Below, one piece after another: positions 19,358 through 28,263 of a stretch of 64,000 bases of DNA; the first letter of the stretch is position 1; each line of letters begins with the position of its first letter. Where the stretch lies: positions 1-64,000 of the forward strand of contig NZ_VKKG01000002.1 of NCBI RefSeq assembly GCF_007197885.1. Reading direction: 5' to 3'. The stretch is from Tessaracoccus rhinocerotis. GTDB lineage: Bacteria; Actinomycetota; Actinomycetes; Propionibacteriales; Propionibacteriaceae. The position numbers and the translations under genes are program-made. The notes beneath the pieces were generated by a model. The model ran no database searches and had not been told where the DNA came from. It saw only the letters and a list, made by a program, of their open reading frames with translations.

Positions 19358-19708
19358 ATGCACGCTCTGGACGTCCTCGGTGACCCGGTGCGGCGGCGGA
19401 TCCTCGAACTGCTCGCCGACGGTGAGCTCGGCGCGGGCGACGTCGGCCGGAGCGTTGGCGACGAGTTCGGCATCAGCCAGCCCGCGGTCTCGCAACACCT
19501 GAAGGTGCTCCGGGACAACGGGTTCGCGAGCGTGCGGGCACAGGGGACCCGTCGGCTGTACTCGGTCGACGGTCGTGGGCCAGAGGAGGCGCGGCAGTGG
19601 CTGAGCGCCTTCGAGCGCTTCTGGGTGCCCAAGCTGGACGCGCTCGGCACCGAGCTGGCAAGAGGGCGACGCAGGCGTCGCCAGGACGAACAGGACAAGG
19701 AGAACTGA
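19358..19708 (+). CDS. ArsR-family regulator
   Basis: 116-residue winged-helix repressor. It opens directly with L-G-D-P-V-R-R-R-I-L-E-L-L and has the recognition region S-Q-P-A-V-S-Q-H-L-K-V-L-R, ending in a basic tail. No metal-binding cysteine pair is present, so it is probably the non-metal subtype that is often paired with SRPBCC (AHSA1) proteins. The next gene, one base downstream, is such a protein. The start at 19358 seems leaderless. Confidence 0.9.
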   Translation: MHALDVLGDPVRRRILELLADGELGAGDVGRSVGDEFGISQPAVSQHLKVLRDNGFASVRAQGTRRLYSVDGRGPEEARQWLSAFERFWVPKLDALGTELARGRRRRRQDEQDKEN

Positions 19709-19709
19709 C

Positions 19710-20366
19710 ATGGTCGACGTGATCACACAACTTGGAGCCGTCTCCCGGGCAGTGGCGGAGGAGGAGCGCGAGGGTGAGCCCTCCCGCGTGCAGAGCCTCG
19801 AACAGACCTATCCGTCGCCGATCGACGACGTCTGGGAGGCCGTCACCAGCGCCGAGCGCATCGAGCGCTGGTTCATGCCCGTCGAGGGCGAGCTCGCGCT
19901 GGGCGGGCGATACCAACTGGTCGGCAACGCCGGCGGCAAGGTGCTCGAGTGCGAGCCGCCGTCGGAGGGGACCGCCCGCTACCGGATCACCTGGGAGTTC
20001 GGCGGCGGCATGAGCTGGGTCACGGTCAGTCTGGCCGAGCAGGGCGCGGAGACCCGCCTCGTGCTGGAGCACGTGGCCCGCGTCGCCGACGTGCCCCAGG
20101 AGATGTGGGACACCTTCGGCCCGGGCGCCACCGGCGTCGGCTGGGACGGCGGCCTGCTCGGGCTGTCGCTCCACCTCGGAGGCATCCACGGCAAGCTCGC
20201 CCCAGAGGAGGCGGAGGCCTGGGCGGCAACCGCCGAGGGCAGGCAGTTCTACCGGGGAGCCGCCGACGCGTGGGCGGCCGCGCACGTCGCCTCCGGGGCC
20301 GACGCCGGCGTGGCGGCCCGCAACGCCGACGCCACCTTCGGCTTCTACACGGGCGAGCCCGGCTGA
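19710..20366 (+). CDS. SRPBCC (AHSA1-like) domain protein
   Basis: 218-residue protein. Residues ~28-145 show the START/Bet v1-like pattern Y-P-S-P-I-D-D-V-W-E-A-V-T-S-A-E-R-I-E-R-W-F and T-R-L-V-L-E-H. The family forms a hydrophobic-ligand cavity; the ligand is unknown here. It is cotranscribed with the ArsR gene (one base apart), a common actinobacterial pair. A C-terminal helical region (~165-218) is longer than in minimal AHSA1 domains. Confidence 0.85.
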   Translation: MVDVITQLGAVSRAVAEEEREGEPSRVQSLEQTYPSPIDDVWEAVTSAERIERWFMPVEGELALGGRYQLVGNAGGKVLECEPPSEGTARYRITWEFGGGMSWVTVSLAEQGAETRLVLEHVARVADVPQEMWDTFGPGATGVGWDGGLLGLSLHLGGIHGKLAPEEAEAWAATAEGRQFYRGAADAWAAAHVASGADAGVAARNADATFGFYTGEPG

Positions 20367-20407
20367 TCCCTGCGCAACAGTGTCGCGCCGGGCGCCGAGT
20401 GCCGCGC

Positions 20408-20431
20408 CCAGCGCAGCATTGTTTGCGCTGG
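20408..20431 (+). terminator. possible terminator hairpin after the ArsR-SRPBCC pair
   Basis: CCAGCGCA and TGCGCTGG form a perfect 8-bp stem around an 8-nt loop, 41 bases after the SRPBCC stop. No U-run follows, so its role as a terminator is uncertain. It lies upstream of a TAGCAT -10-like element (20494-20499) that may serve topA. Confidence 0.35.
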
Positions 20432-20534
20432 CGCCACGGTCTCGCCGGGCCCGGTGGGCAAGGACCCGGTCGGTGGAGTGCGAGACGTCGGCTAGCATTC
20501 CAATCGTCCTGCTCCCACGAATGGAAGAAGTTGC

Positions 20535-23228
20535 ATGGCCGACAAGCTGAAGCGACTCGTGATCGTCGAGTCGCCCACGAAGGCGACCAAGATCGCCGGA
20601 TACCTCGGTGACGGGTACATCGTGGAGTCCAGCCGCGGCCACGTCCGTGACCTGCCGACCGGTGCCGCGGAGGTGCCCGCCAAGTACAAGGGCCAGCCGT
20701 GGGCGCGGACCGGGGTCAACGTCGACGAGGGGTTCCAGCCCCTCTACGTGGTGGCGGCCGACAAGAAGGCGACCATCAAGGACCTGAAGTCCAAGCTCGC
20801 AGGGGTCGACGAACTCCTGCTCGCCACCGATGGTGACCGCGAGGGCGAGGCCATCGCGTGGCACCTCCTGGAGGAGCTGAAGCCGAAGGTCCCCGCGCTG
20901 CGGATGGTGTTCCACGAGATCACCCCCAGCGCCATCGAGGAGGCCGTGAAGAACCCGCGTGCCCTGGACACTGACCTGGTGGACGCGCAGGAGACGCGCC
21001 GGATCCTGGACCGCCTCTACGGCTACGAGGTCTCCCCGGTGCTGTGGAAGAAGGTCATGCCGCGCCTGTCCGCCGGCCGCGTGCAGTCCGTGGCCACCCG
21101 CCTGGTGGTGGACCGCGAGCGCGAGCGGATCGCGTTCGTGCCGGCCTCCTACTGGGACCTCGACGCGGTCCTCGACGGCGGAGCCGAGGCCGATCCCCGC
21201 AGCTTCCCCGCCCGCCTGACGACCGTCGGCGGCAGCAAGATCGCCCAGGGCCGTGACTTCGACGCCTCCGGCCGGGTCACCAACCAGACCGCCGTGATCC
21301 TCGACGAGGCGGGTGCCAAGTCCCTGGCCGAGGCCATCGAGGGCGGCAGCCTGGCCGTCGCCTCGGTGGAGGCCAAGCCCTACACCCGCCGCCCGTACGA
21401 GCCCTTCCGCACCACCACCATGCAGCAGGAGGCCGGCCGCAAGCTCGGATTCACCGCGCAGCGTGCGATGTCGGTGGCGCAGGAGCTGTACGAGAAGGGC
21501 TTCATCACCTACATGCGTACCGACTCGGTGACACTGGCGGCCTCGGCCATCCAGGCCGCGCGGGCGCAGGTCGCGGAGCTGTTCGGCGAGTCCTACCTGC
21601 CGGAGAAGCCTCGCTACTACGCGTCGAAGGTCAAGAACGCCCAGGAGGCCCACGAGGCCATCCGCCCCGCCGGTGACGCATTCCAGCACCCGGACCGCAC
21701 CGGTCTGGTGGGCGACGCGTTCAAGCTCTACCAGCTGATCTGGCGTCGCACGCTCGCCTCCCAGATGGCCGACGCGCGCGGCGAGCAGATGACCGTCCGG
21801 ATCGACGCCAGGCTGGCGGCGCCGGTCGAGCTGGCCACGGGCACGGTCACCGAGGCCGAGCTGACGGCGTCGGGGCGCACCATCGTGTTCCACGGCTTCC
21901 TGAAGGCCTACGTCGCCGGTTCCGACGACGCGGCCGCGGCCTCCGACGACTCCCAGGCGCGCCTGCCGCAGTTGACGCAGGGCCAAGAGGTGCACGCCGA
22001 GTCCGTGACCGCCGCCGGCCACGAGACCAAGCCGCCGGCGCGCTACACCGAGCCGTCGCTGGTGGCCAAGCTCGAGGAGCTGGAGATCGGCCGCCCGTCC
22101 ACCTACGCGTCGATCATCCGCACCATCACGGCCCGGGACTACGTGTTCAAGAAGGGTTCGGCGCTGGTGCCGACGTGGCTGGCGTTCGCCGTCACGCGCC
22201 TGCTGGAGGAGCACTTCTCCAAGCTCGTCGACTACAAGTTCACCGCAGAGTTGGAAGAGCTCCTCGACGAGATCGCCGCAGGTGACGCCGACCGGCTGGA
22301 GGTCCTCACCGAGTTCTATCGGGGCCCGGACGGCTCCGAGCACCAGGGGCTGCACGCGCTGGTGAACGAACTCGGTGAAATCGACGCCCGCGAGCTGTCC
22401 ACCTTCCCCATCGCCGACTCCGGCATCAACGTGCGGGTGGGACGCTACGGCACCTACGTCGAGGACTCCGAGGGCAAGCGGGCCAACGTCCCGGAGGACG
22501 TCGCCCCCGACGGCCTCACCGTCGAGTACGCGCAGGAGCTGTTGAGCCAGCCCCTCGACGCCGAGCACGAGCTGGGCGTCGACCCCGACACCGGGCTGAT
22601 GGTGGTCGCCAAGAACGGCCGCTACGGGCCCTACGTCACCGAGGTGCTGCCGGAGGACGCGCCGAAGTCGCGCAAGCCGCGCACCGGTTCGCTGTTCAAG
22701 TCGATGTCGCTGGACAGCGTCGACCTCGAGACCGCCAAGAAGCTGATGGGCCTGCCGCGGGTGGTCGGCGCCGATGCCGAGGGCGTGGAGATCACGGCCC
22801 AGAACGGCCGCTACGGCCCGTACCTGAAGAAGGGCACGGACTCGCGTTCGCTGACGTCGGAGGAGCAGATCTTCGACATCACCCTCGACGAGGCGCTGGC
22901 GATCTACGCCCAGCCCAAGCAGCGGGGGCGCGCGGCCGCGGCGCCGCCGCTCAAGGAGTTCGGCGAGGACCCGGTCTCGGGCAAGCCCACGGTGCTCAAG
23001 TCGGGCCGCTTCGGCCCCTACGTCACCGACGGCGAGACCAACGCCACCCTGCGCCGGGACGACGACCCCGACGCGGTGACGCCGCAGCGTGCGTTCGAGC
23101 TGCTGGCGGAGAAGCGCGCCAAGGGACCTGCCAAGAAGCCGGTGCGCAAGAAGGCACCCGCCAAGAAGGCGCCGGCGAAGAAGGCCACCACTCGGAAGAC
23201 GCCGGCCAAGAAGACCACCACCGAGTGA
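20535..23228 (+). CDS. topA: DNA topoisomerase I
   Basis: 897-residue type IA topoisomerase that relaxes negative supercoils. The TOPRIM domain starts with L-V-I-V-E-S-P-T-K-A-T-K-I and has the acidic D-G-D-R-E-G-E-A-I motif. The catalytic tyrosine is in F-I-T-Y-M-R-T-D-S (~326). The C-terminus has repeated G-R-Y/F-G-P-Y-(V/L) units instead of zinc fingers, as in actinobacterial TopA, and a lysine-rich A-K-K-A-P-A-K-K tail. ATG at 20535 follows GGAAGAAG. It heads topA-CYTH/CHAD-tmk-holB. Confidence 0.97.
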   Translation: MADKLKRLVIVESPTKATKIAGYLGDGYIVESSRGHVRDLPTGAAEVPAKYKGQPWARTGVNVDEGFQPLYVVAADKKATIKDLKSKLAGVDELLLATDGDREGEAIAWHLLEELKPKVPALRMVFHEITPSAIEEAVKNPRALDTDLVDAQETRRILDRLYGYEVSPVLWKKVMPRLSAGRVQSVATRLVVDRERERIAFVPASYWDLDAVLDGGAEADPRSFPARLTTVGGSKIAQGRDFDASGRVTNQTAVILDEAGAKSLAEAIEGGSLAVASVEAKPYTRRPYEPFRTTTMQQEAGRKLGFTAQRAMSVAQELYEKGFITYMRTDSVTLAASAIQAARAQVAELFGESYLPEKPRYYASKVKNAQEAHEAIRPAGDAFQHPDRTGLVGDAFKLYQLIWRRTLASQMADARGEQMTVRIDARLAAPVELATGTVTEAELTASGRTIVFHGFLKAYVAGSDDAAAASDDSQARLPQLTQGQEVHAESVTAAGHETKPPARYTEPSLVAKLEELEIGRPSTYASIIRTITARDYVFKKGSALVPTWLAFAVTRLLEEHFSKLVDYKFTAELEELLDEIAAGDADRLEVLTEFYRGPDGSEHQGLHALVNELGEIDARELSTFPIADSGINVRVGRYGTYVEDSEGKRANVPEDVAPDGLTVEYAQELLSQPLDAEHELGVDPDTGLMVVAKNGRYGPYVTEVLPEDAPKSRKPRTGSLFKSMSLDSVDLETAKKLMGLPRVVGADAEGVEITAQNGRYGPYLKKGTDSRSLTSEEQIFDITLDEALAIYAQPKQRGRAAAAPPLKEFGEDPVSGKPTVLKSGRFGPYVTDGETNATLRRDDDPDAVTPQRAFELLAEKRAKGPAKKPVRKKAPAKKAPAKKATTRKTPAKKTTTE

Positions 23229-23242
23229 GCTGAGGACCTCGC

Positions 23243-24613
23243 ATGGGCAAGAAGCACAAGTCAGCGATGCGGTTCCACGTCCCGTTCACGGCGACTGCGC
23301 CGCCCATGACCTCGAGGGCCGTCGGCATCGTGCGGCTGACCCAGCGTCGCGCAAGCGGGACCTCCACCGACGTCACCATCATCGACTCGCCGGACAACCG
23401 GCTCCTGCGTTCCGGGGTGACGGTCTCCCACCGCGTCTGTGAGGGCTTGGGCCACTGGGTGCTCGAGGCGCCCGCCTGGGCGCCCAGGCTCCCCGCCCAC
23501 CGCAGCGAGCCCGTAGGGGCGACGGCTGAGCTCCCGCTCGAGTACGCCATGCTCGTGCGCCCGATCGCGCGCGGAGCCGTGCTCGGGCCGGTCGCGGCCC
23601 TCGACATCGAGCGCACCGAGTACACGATGCTCGGGCCCGAGGACGCCCCAGTGGCCGCCATCGTCGACGAGCAGGTCGCGGTCCGGCGCGGCGGCGTCAC
23701 CACCGCCCGCTACCGCGAGACCACCATCACCCCCACCGTTGAGTTCACGCCGCAGCAGCGCGAGTTCGTGCTCTCCTCCATGCTCTCGGTCTCCGCCACC
23801 CCGGTGGACTCGTTCCCGTCGCTGCAGCAGCGCCTCGGGCCGCCCGCCACGGGCATGACCGACTTCCCACAGCCGCAGCCCGTGCGGCGGGACTCGACGC
23901 TGGAGGAGCTGGTCACCGCCGTCTTCGCGCGGGACCTGCACGACCTCGTCGACACGCTGCTCGACCTCGCCTCCGCCCGCCCCGACGACGTCGCCGTCCT
24001 GAACTCGCAGCTCGCCACCGTGGCCCGCGACGTCCGCGGCTTCGCGCACGCCCTGGACCCACAGTGGTGCAGGTCCGTCCAGGAGCTCGTCTCCGGTGCC
24101 CCGTTCGGCAGCATCGGCGACGCCGTCCCCGTCGCCCTGCGGGTGGCCGACACCCTGGTCGGCGCGGTGCACGCGCCCCGGCTCGGCGACACCTCGCACG
24201 ACCTGGCTGCGCCGCTGCTCCACCGCCGCGCCCAGCAGGGGGTCTACATCCTCGCCGACCGCTGCCGCGCACTGGAGGAGTCCTCACCCGACAAGCAGTG
24301 GGAGGGCGCGCTCCAGGCGGCCGAGCAGTTGGCCGTTTCCGCCGCCGTCGCGTCGCTGCTGCCGGGCAAGCCCCTGACCAAGATCGTGCGCCTGCTCGAC
24401 GAACTGAGCACCCACCTCAGGTCCTGCGTGGCGCCCCCCGACGAGCCGGTCGCGCTGGAGGGGTTGACGCTGGAGGAGGCGTTCCGCGAGGGCGCCCGCG
24501 CCGAGCGGCGACGCTTCACCATGGTCAATTCCCGCGCCCGGTTCGTGGCGCAGTGGCCCGAGCGGATCGCCAAGCTCCGCAAGTACCAGGAGAAGGCGAA
24601 GAAGAAGCGATGA
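23243..24613 (+). CDS. CYTH/CHAD-like protein between topA and tmk
   Basis: 456-residue protein, recognised only loosely. The N-terminal part (~1-170) looks like a degraded CYTH (triphosphate tunnel) domain: D-S-P-D-N-R-L-L-R-S-G-V-T resembles the D-T-x-D-x-x-L-x-x-x-G-x-x-L pattern and is followed by a T-A-R-Y-R-E-T-T-I strand. The C-terminal part (~215-445) is helical and rich in Arg, His and Asp like CHAD domains, which bind polyphosphate. Several catalytic basic/acidic CYTH residues are not evident. It overlaps tmk by four bases (ATGA). The function is not established. Confidence 0.5.
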   Translation: MGKKHKSAMRFHVPFTATAPPMTSRAVGIVRLTQRRASGTSTDVTIIDSPDNRLLRSGVTVSHRVCEGLGHWVLEAPAWAPRLPAHRSEPVGATAELPLEYAMLVRPIARGAVLGPVAALDIERTEYTMLGPEDAPVAAIVDEQVAVRRGGVTTARYRETTITPTVEFTPQQREFVLSSMLSVSATPVDSFPSLQQRLGPPATGMTDFPQPQPVRRDSTLEELVTAVFARDLHDLVDTLLDLASARPDDVAVLNSQLATVARDVRGFAHALDPQWCRSVQELVSGAPFGSIGDAVPVALRVADTLVGAVHAPRLGDTSHDLAAPLLHRRAQQGVYILADRCRALEESSPDKQWEGALQAAEQLAVSAAVASLLPGKPLTKIVRLLDELSTHLRSCVAPPDEPVALEGLTLEEAFREGARAERRRFTMVNSRARFVAQWPERIAKLRKYQEKAKKKR

Positions 24614-25227
24614 CGGGAGCCTTCATCGTCCTCGAGGGTGGCGACGGCGTCGGCAAGTCCACGCAGGCGGCCGCGCTCGTCGAGTGGCTGACCGCCCGCG
24701 GCACGCCCCACGTCCACACCCGGCAGCCGGGCGGCACCCCACTCGGCGCGAGCCTGCGCAGCCTCGTCCTCGACCCGGCGACCGGCGACGTCGCGCCCCG
24801 CGCCGAGGCCCTCATCTATGCTGCTGACAAGGCCCAGCACCTGATGCAGGTGGTCGAGCCCGCACTCGCCGAGGGGCTCGTGGTGGTGTGCGACCGCTAC
24901 GTCGACTCGATGATCGCCTACCAGGGAGCCGGCCGCGCACTCGACGTCGCCGAGGTGGAGCAGGTGGCCGACTGGGCCACCGCCGGGCGCCGCCCCGAAC
25001 TGACGATCCTGCTCGACGCGGCCCCCGGCGACGCCGTGGCGCAGATCGCCGAGAAGGACCGGCTCGAGGGCGCAGGGGACGAGTTCCACCGCCGCGTCCG
25101 GGCACACTTCCTGCACCTGGCCGAGGCCGCTCCGGAGCGCTACCTGGTGGTTGACGCCCGGCTCCCGATCACCGAGGTCACCAGCGCCATCACCGCCCGG
25201 GTCGAGCAGTTGCTCGACGGTGACTGA
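24610..25227 (+). CDS. tmk: thymidylate kinase
   Basis: 205-residue kinase that makes dTDP from dTMP. P-loop G-G-D-G-V-G-K-S-T is at residues ~9-17, the D-R-Y motif in V-C-D-R-Y-V-D-S-M-I-A-Y-Q-G, and a LID-like segment follows E-K-D-R-L-E. The start overlaps the preceding stop (ATGA). The pairing tmk-holB is widespread in bacteria. Confidence 0.96.
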   Translation: MTGAFIVLEGGDGVGKSTQAAALVEWLTARGTPHVHTRQPGGTPLGASLRSLVLDPATGDVAPRAEALIYAADKAQHLMQVVEPALAEGLVVVCDRYVDSMIAYQGAGRALDVAEVEQVADWATAGRRPELTILLDAAPGDAVAQIAEKDRLEGAGDEFHRRVRAHFLHLAEAAPERYLVVDARLPITEVTSAITARVEQLLDGD

Positions 25228-25262
25228 GCCGGTTGTCGGTGCCTGCTGGCAGGATGGGCACC

Positions 25263-26414
25263 GTGACTGTTTGGGATGAGCTGATCGGCCAGCACAAGGC
25301 CGTCGAGGTGCTGCAACGCGCCACCTCCGGCGGCCGCCACGCGATGACGCACGCGTGGCTGTTCGTCGGCCCTCCCGGATCCGGCCGCTCCAACGCTGCC
25401 AAGGCCTTCGCTGCGGCGCTGCAGTGCGAACGCGGCGGCTGCGGCGAGTGCAACGACTGCCGCACCTCCCTGTCCGGCGCGCACCCGGACGTGACGCTGC
25501 TGCGCACCGAACAGCTCTCCATCGGCGTGGAGGAGGTCCGCCAGTTGGTCGGCCGGGCCAACGTCTCGCCCGTCAACCGGCGCTGGCAGGTGGTCATCGT
25601 CGAGGACGCTGACCGAGTCACCGAGCGTGGCGCCGACGCCCTGCTGAAGGCGATCGAGGAGCCGGCCCCCCGAACGGTGTGGCTGCTGTGCGCGCCCAGC
25701 GCCGACGACGTAATCGTCACCATCCGCTCCCGCTGCCGCAAGCTGCAACTGGTCACCCCCGGGATCGACGCCGTCGCCGACCTGCTCGTCACGCGCGACG
25801 GGATCTCGCCGGCGCTCGCAGCCCACTGCGCCCGCGCCGCCCAGGGCCACGTCGGACGCGCCAGGATGCTGGCCCGCTCCGACTCCGCCCGCATCCGGCG
25901 CAACGAGATCCTCACGCTCCCGGGCAGGCTCCGCTGCCTCACCGACTGCCTGACCGCCGCGGAGAACCTCGTCGCCGCCAGCGCCGACGAGGCCGCGCAG
26001 GCCACCGCCGACGTCGACGCAAAGGAGCTCGCGGAGCTGCAGGCCGCGATGGGCATGGGCGGACGCGGCGCCAAGCCCCGCTCCGCGCAGGCGGCCGTCA
26101 GGGAACTCGAGGACCAGCAGAAGATGCGTGCCAAGCGGATGCAGCGCGATGCCCTGGACAACGTCCTGACCGAGCTGACGGGCTTCTACCGCGATGTGCT
26201 CGCCCTCCAGACCGCACCCGGGGTGGAGCTCATCAATGCGGACCTGACGGACCAGATCAGTCCGATCGCGCGGCGCTCCACCGGCGAGCAGACCATCCAC
26301 GCGCTCGACGCGATCCTCGAGGCGCGCACGGCGCTGGAGACCAACGTCGCTCCACAGTTGGCGATGGAGGCGCTGATGGTGAGCCTGGCCGAGGCCGGCC
26401 GCACCACTGTCTGA
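25263..26414 (+). CDS. holB: DNA polymerase III delta-prime subunit
   Basis: 383-residue clamp-loader subunit. It has a zinc-binding C-x5-C-x2-C-x2-C cluster (C-E-R-G-G-C-G-E-C-N-D-C) and the sensor-type motifs of the family. The P-loop reads G-P-P-G-S-G-R-S, with arginine in place of the catalytic lysine, as expected of delta-prime, which does not hydrolyse ATP. GTG 25263 gives M-T-V-W-D-E-L-I-G-Q, matching relatives; an in-frame ATG is at 25254. Confidence 0.94.
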   Translation: MTVWDELIGQHKAVEVLQRATSGGRHAMTHAWLFVGPPGSGRSNAAKAFAAALQCERGGCGECNDCRTSLSGAHPDVTLLRTEQLSIGVEEVRQLVGRANVSPVNRRWQVVIVEDADRVTERGADALLKAIEEPAPRTVWLLCAPSADDVIVTIRSRCRKLQLVTPGIDAVADLLVTRDGISPALAAHCARAAQGHVGRARMLARSDSARIRRNEILTLPGRLRCLTDCLTAAENLVAASADEAAQATADVDAKELAELQAAMGMGGRGAKPRSAQAAVRELEDQQKMRAKRMQRDALDNVLTELTGFYRDVLALQTAPGVELINADLTDQISPIARRSTGEQTIHALDAILEARTALETNVAPQLAMEALMVSLAEAGRTTV

Positions 26415-26525
26415 GCCCCGCAGGCGTGCCGCACCACCCGCGCGACCCGCCGACGGCGTGTGCCGCCGCCGCTGTGGCCGCTCGGATGGGAGGATGATCC
26501 CAACTCACCCGGAGAAGGAACCACC

Positions 26526-28040
26526 ATGTCCACACCAGAAGAACCCGATTGGGTGCGTCAGGGAACGCCCCGCGACGTCGATGCCGAATGGAACGATGAG
26601 CAGAGCGAGTACGGGACCACAGTGAGCCCGGTCGAGTGGGACGACTACTCCAGCGAGCAGTCCGTGCCTGTCGAGCGGCCGCGCCCAGTCGCGCAGCCTC
26701 CGGTAACTGACCAGGGCGCCGCGGCGGGGGCGGAGACGGCCGAGGACGACTTCGCGGCACAGCCCCAGGCCACCCCGCCCTCCGAGGACGGTCTTCCCGA
26801 GACCCCGCAGGAGCCCATTGACACCTCCGACGACGCCGCCGTCATGGGTGCGCCGATCGAGGACCAGCCCGTTCTCCCAGAGGACGACGCCGATGCAGGG
26901 CTGGAGCCGGCCGTCACCGACGAGCCCGACGTCGAACCCGTCGACGCTCCCGTTGCCGGCACGACCGACACCGGTCGGCCGGTCGCCGCCGAGGAGCCGA
27001 CGGCGGAGGAGTTCGGCGCCTCCGAGCCGCGCGAGGGCCTCGCCCCCGGCACCGACATCCCCGCACCGGTCCCGGCCGGCTCGAGCGACCTCGAGGACTC
27101 CGAGGAGGAGTCATTCGAGGAGGAGAGCCTCGACGAGCCCTCGATCGACGACTACGACGAGCCCCATGACGACGAGACCGTCGCCGCGGTGCCCGAGGAC
27201 GACGTCCGGGACGAGGAGTACGACCCGGACGCCACCCGGGTGAGCCCCGCCGTCGGCTCGGACGCCGACGCCACCGACGACACCCTCGCCCGGGACGACC
27301 GGGTGGCCGACGACGACGCGACGCGCGTTGTCCCCGTCGCTGTGGGCGCGGCCGGAGCCACGGCGGTGGCCGGCTCCTCACCGCTGCCGGACGACCTCTA
27401 CCGCACCGGCGAGACCGCGGTGATCGACGACCGTGAGGCGCTCGCCGCCCGTGCCCGTGAGGCCGACGAGGCCGAGGCCAGGGAGCGCGAGCTCCAGGCC
27501 CAGCTCGACGCCGAACGCCGCGCCCGTGACGAGCGGCTCGGGGTGGTCGCCACCTCCTCGGAGAACGAGGTGCGTGACCCCGCAACCGCCTACAAGGTCT
27601 CCACGGACCGCTTCTTCGGCAGCCTCGGGCTGTTCGTCCTGCGCCTCGTGACGGCCACCATCCTGGGCGTAACCGGCTACCAGGTGCTCACCAACGTGGA
27701 CCGCACCACGGAGTTCCTCTCCCAGACAGCCATCCCCGAGCCGCGGCTCGTGACTTGGATCGTCGGCTTCACGCTGGGGACCCTGGCGCTCCTGCTCGTG
27801 ATCGGACTGGTCCAGCGGGCGGTCGGCGTCGTCCTGCTGCTGCTGAGCATCGGGTCGCTGGTGTTCATCCGCTGGGGTGCGTTCAGCCCCTTCGTCCAAG
27901 GCCGCGAGGGCTTCCTGGGTGACAAGACGCTGCTGCTCGCCGCCGTCGGCTTCGTGCTGATCGGCGTCGGGGGCGGCCTGTGGGGCGTCGACGGCGCCTT
28001 CCGCCGCGCCCGTGCCGCAGCCAGGGCTGACAAGGGCTGA
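26526..28040 (+). CDS. acidic disordered protein with C-terminal DoxX-like membrane domain
   Basis: 504-residue protein. Residues ~1-300 are low-complexity and strongly acidic (Asp, Glu, Pro, Ala, Thr), for example E-E-E-S-F-E-E-E-S-L-D-E-P. Residues ~300-350 form a charged helix (A-R-A-R-E-A-D-E-A-E-A-R-E-R-E). After that come four hydrophobic helices from ~365 on, in a DoxX-like pattern. GAAGGAACC precedes the ATG. The N-terminus would sit in the cytoplasm. A strong hairpin terminator follows. The role is unknown. Confidence 0.6.
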   Translation: MSTPEEPDWVRQGTPRDVDAEWNDEQSEYGTTVSPVEWDDYSSEQSVPVERPRPVAQPPVTDQGAAAGAETAEDDFAAQPQATPPSEDGLPETPQEPIDTSDDAAVMGAPIEDQPVLPEDDADAGLEPAVTDEPDVEPVDAPVAGTTDTGRPVAAEEPTAEEFGASEPREGLAPGTDIPAPVPAGSSDLEDSEEESFEEESLDEPSIDDYDEPHDDETVAAVPEDDVRDEEYDPDATRVSPAVGSDADATDDTLARDDRVADDDATRVVPVAVGAAGATAVAGSSPLPDDLYRTGETAVIDDREALAARAREADEAEARERELQAQLDAERRARDERLGVVATSSENEVRDPATAYKVSTDRFFGSLGLFVLRLVTATILGVTGYQVLTNVDRTTEFLSQTAIPEPRLVTWIVGFTLGTLALLLVIGLVQRAVGVVLLLLSIGSLVFIRWGAFSPFVQGREGFLGDKTLLLAAVGFVLIGVGGGLWGVDGAFRRARAAARADKG

Positions 28041-28062
28041 GCCAGGCCACAGCCACCCCCGT

Positions 28063-28097
28063 GAACCCGCCCGTCGTCACTCGCGACGGGCGGGTTC
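28063..28097 (+). terminator. strong hairpin terminator
   Basis: A perfect 14-bp stem (28063-28076 with 28084-28097; GAACCCGCCCGTCG and its complement) encloses a 7-nt loop, 22 bases after the preceding stop codon. There is no U-run, which is common for high-GC actinobacterial terminators. Confidence 0.75.
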
Positions 28098-28135
28098 CCG
28101 CATCCACCGGCCCTGAGTGCCTGTGACGAATCAAC

Positions 28136-28173
28136 AAGTGGTTCGGAGCCCGTTCTCGGGCACTGAACCACTT
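28136..28173. repeat. 38-bp two-tier palindrome
   Basis: AAGTGGTTC (28136-28144) and GAACCACTT (28165-28173) are perfect inverted 9-mers. Inside them GCCCG (28148-28152) and CGGGC (28157-28161) pair around a TTCT loop, with 3-nt internal loops on both sides. It lies 38 bp after the terminator at 28063-28097 and 90 bp before the hydrolase gene. It could be an operator, a cruciform or an RNA hairpin. Confidence 0.6.
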
Positions 28174-28263
28174 CTCCGGCTGGGAGCCCCGTCTGGGAGG
28201 GCGGGCGGTGGTTGAGTCGTCGGGCAGAATGAACACGGACGCGACGCCTGCCATGGGAGAGCA

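Noticed and set aside
19473-22568. A 1031-codon minus-strand frame opposite arsR, the SRPBCC gene and topA
   Set aside because: It is antisense to genes with clear motifs and has Leu/Gly/Val/Arg-rich low-complexity content.
22430-23030. Repeated GGCCGCTACGGCCCGTAC-like units
   Set aside because: They encode the repeated G-R-Y/F-G-P-Y units of the topoisomerase C-terminus and are not a DNA-level repeat.
23110-23228. Short AAGAAGGC-type repeats as a tandem DNA repeat
   Set aside because: They encode the normal lysine/alanine-rich tail of actinobacterial TopA.
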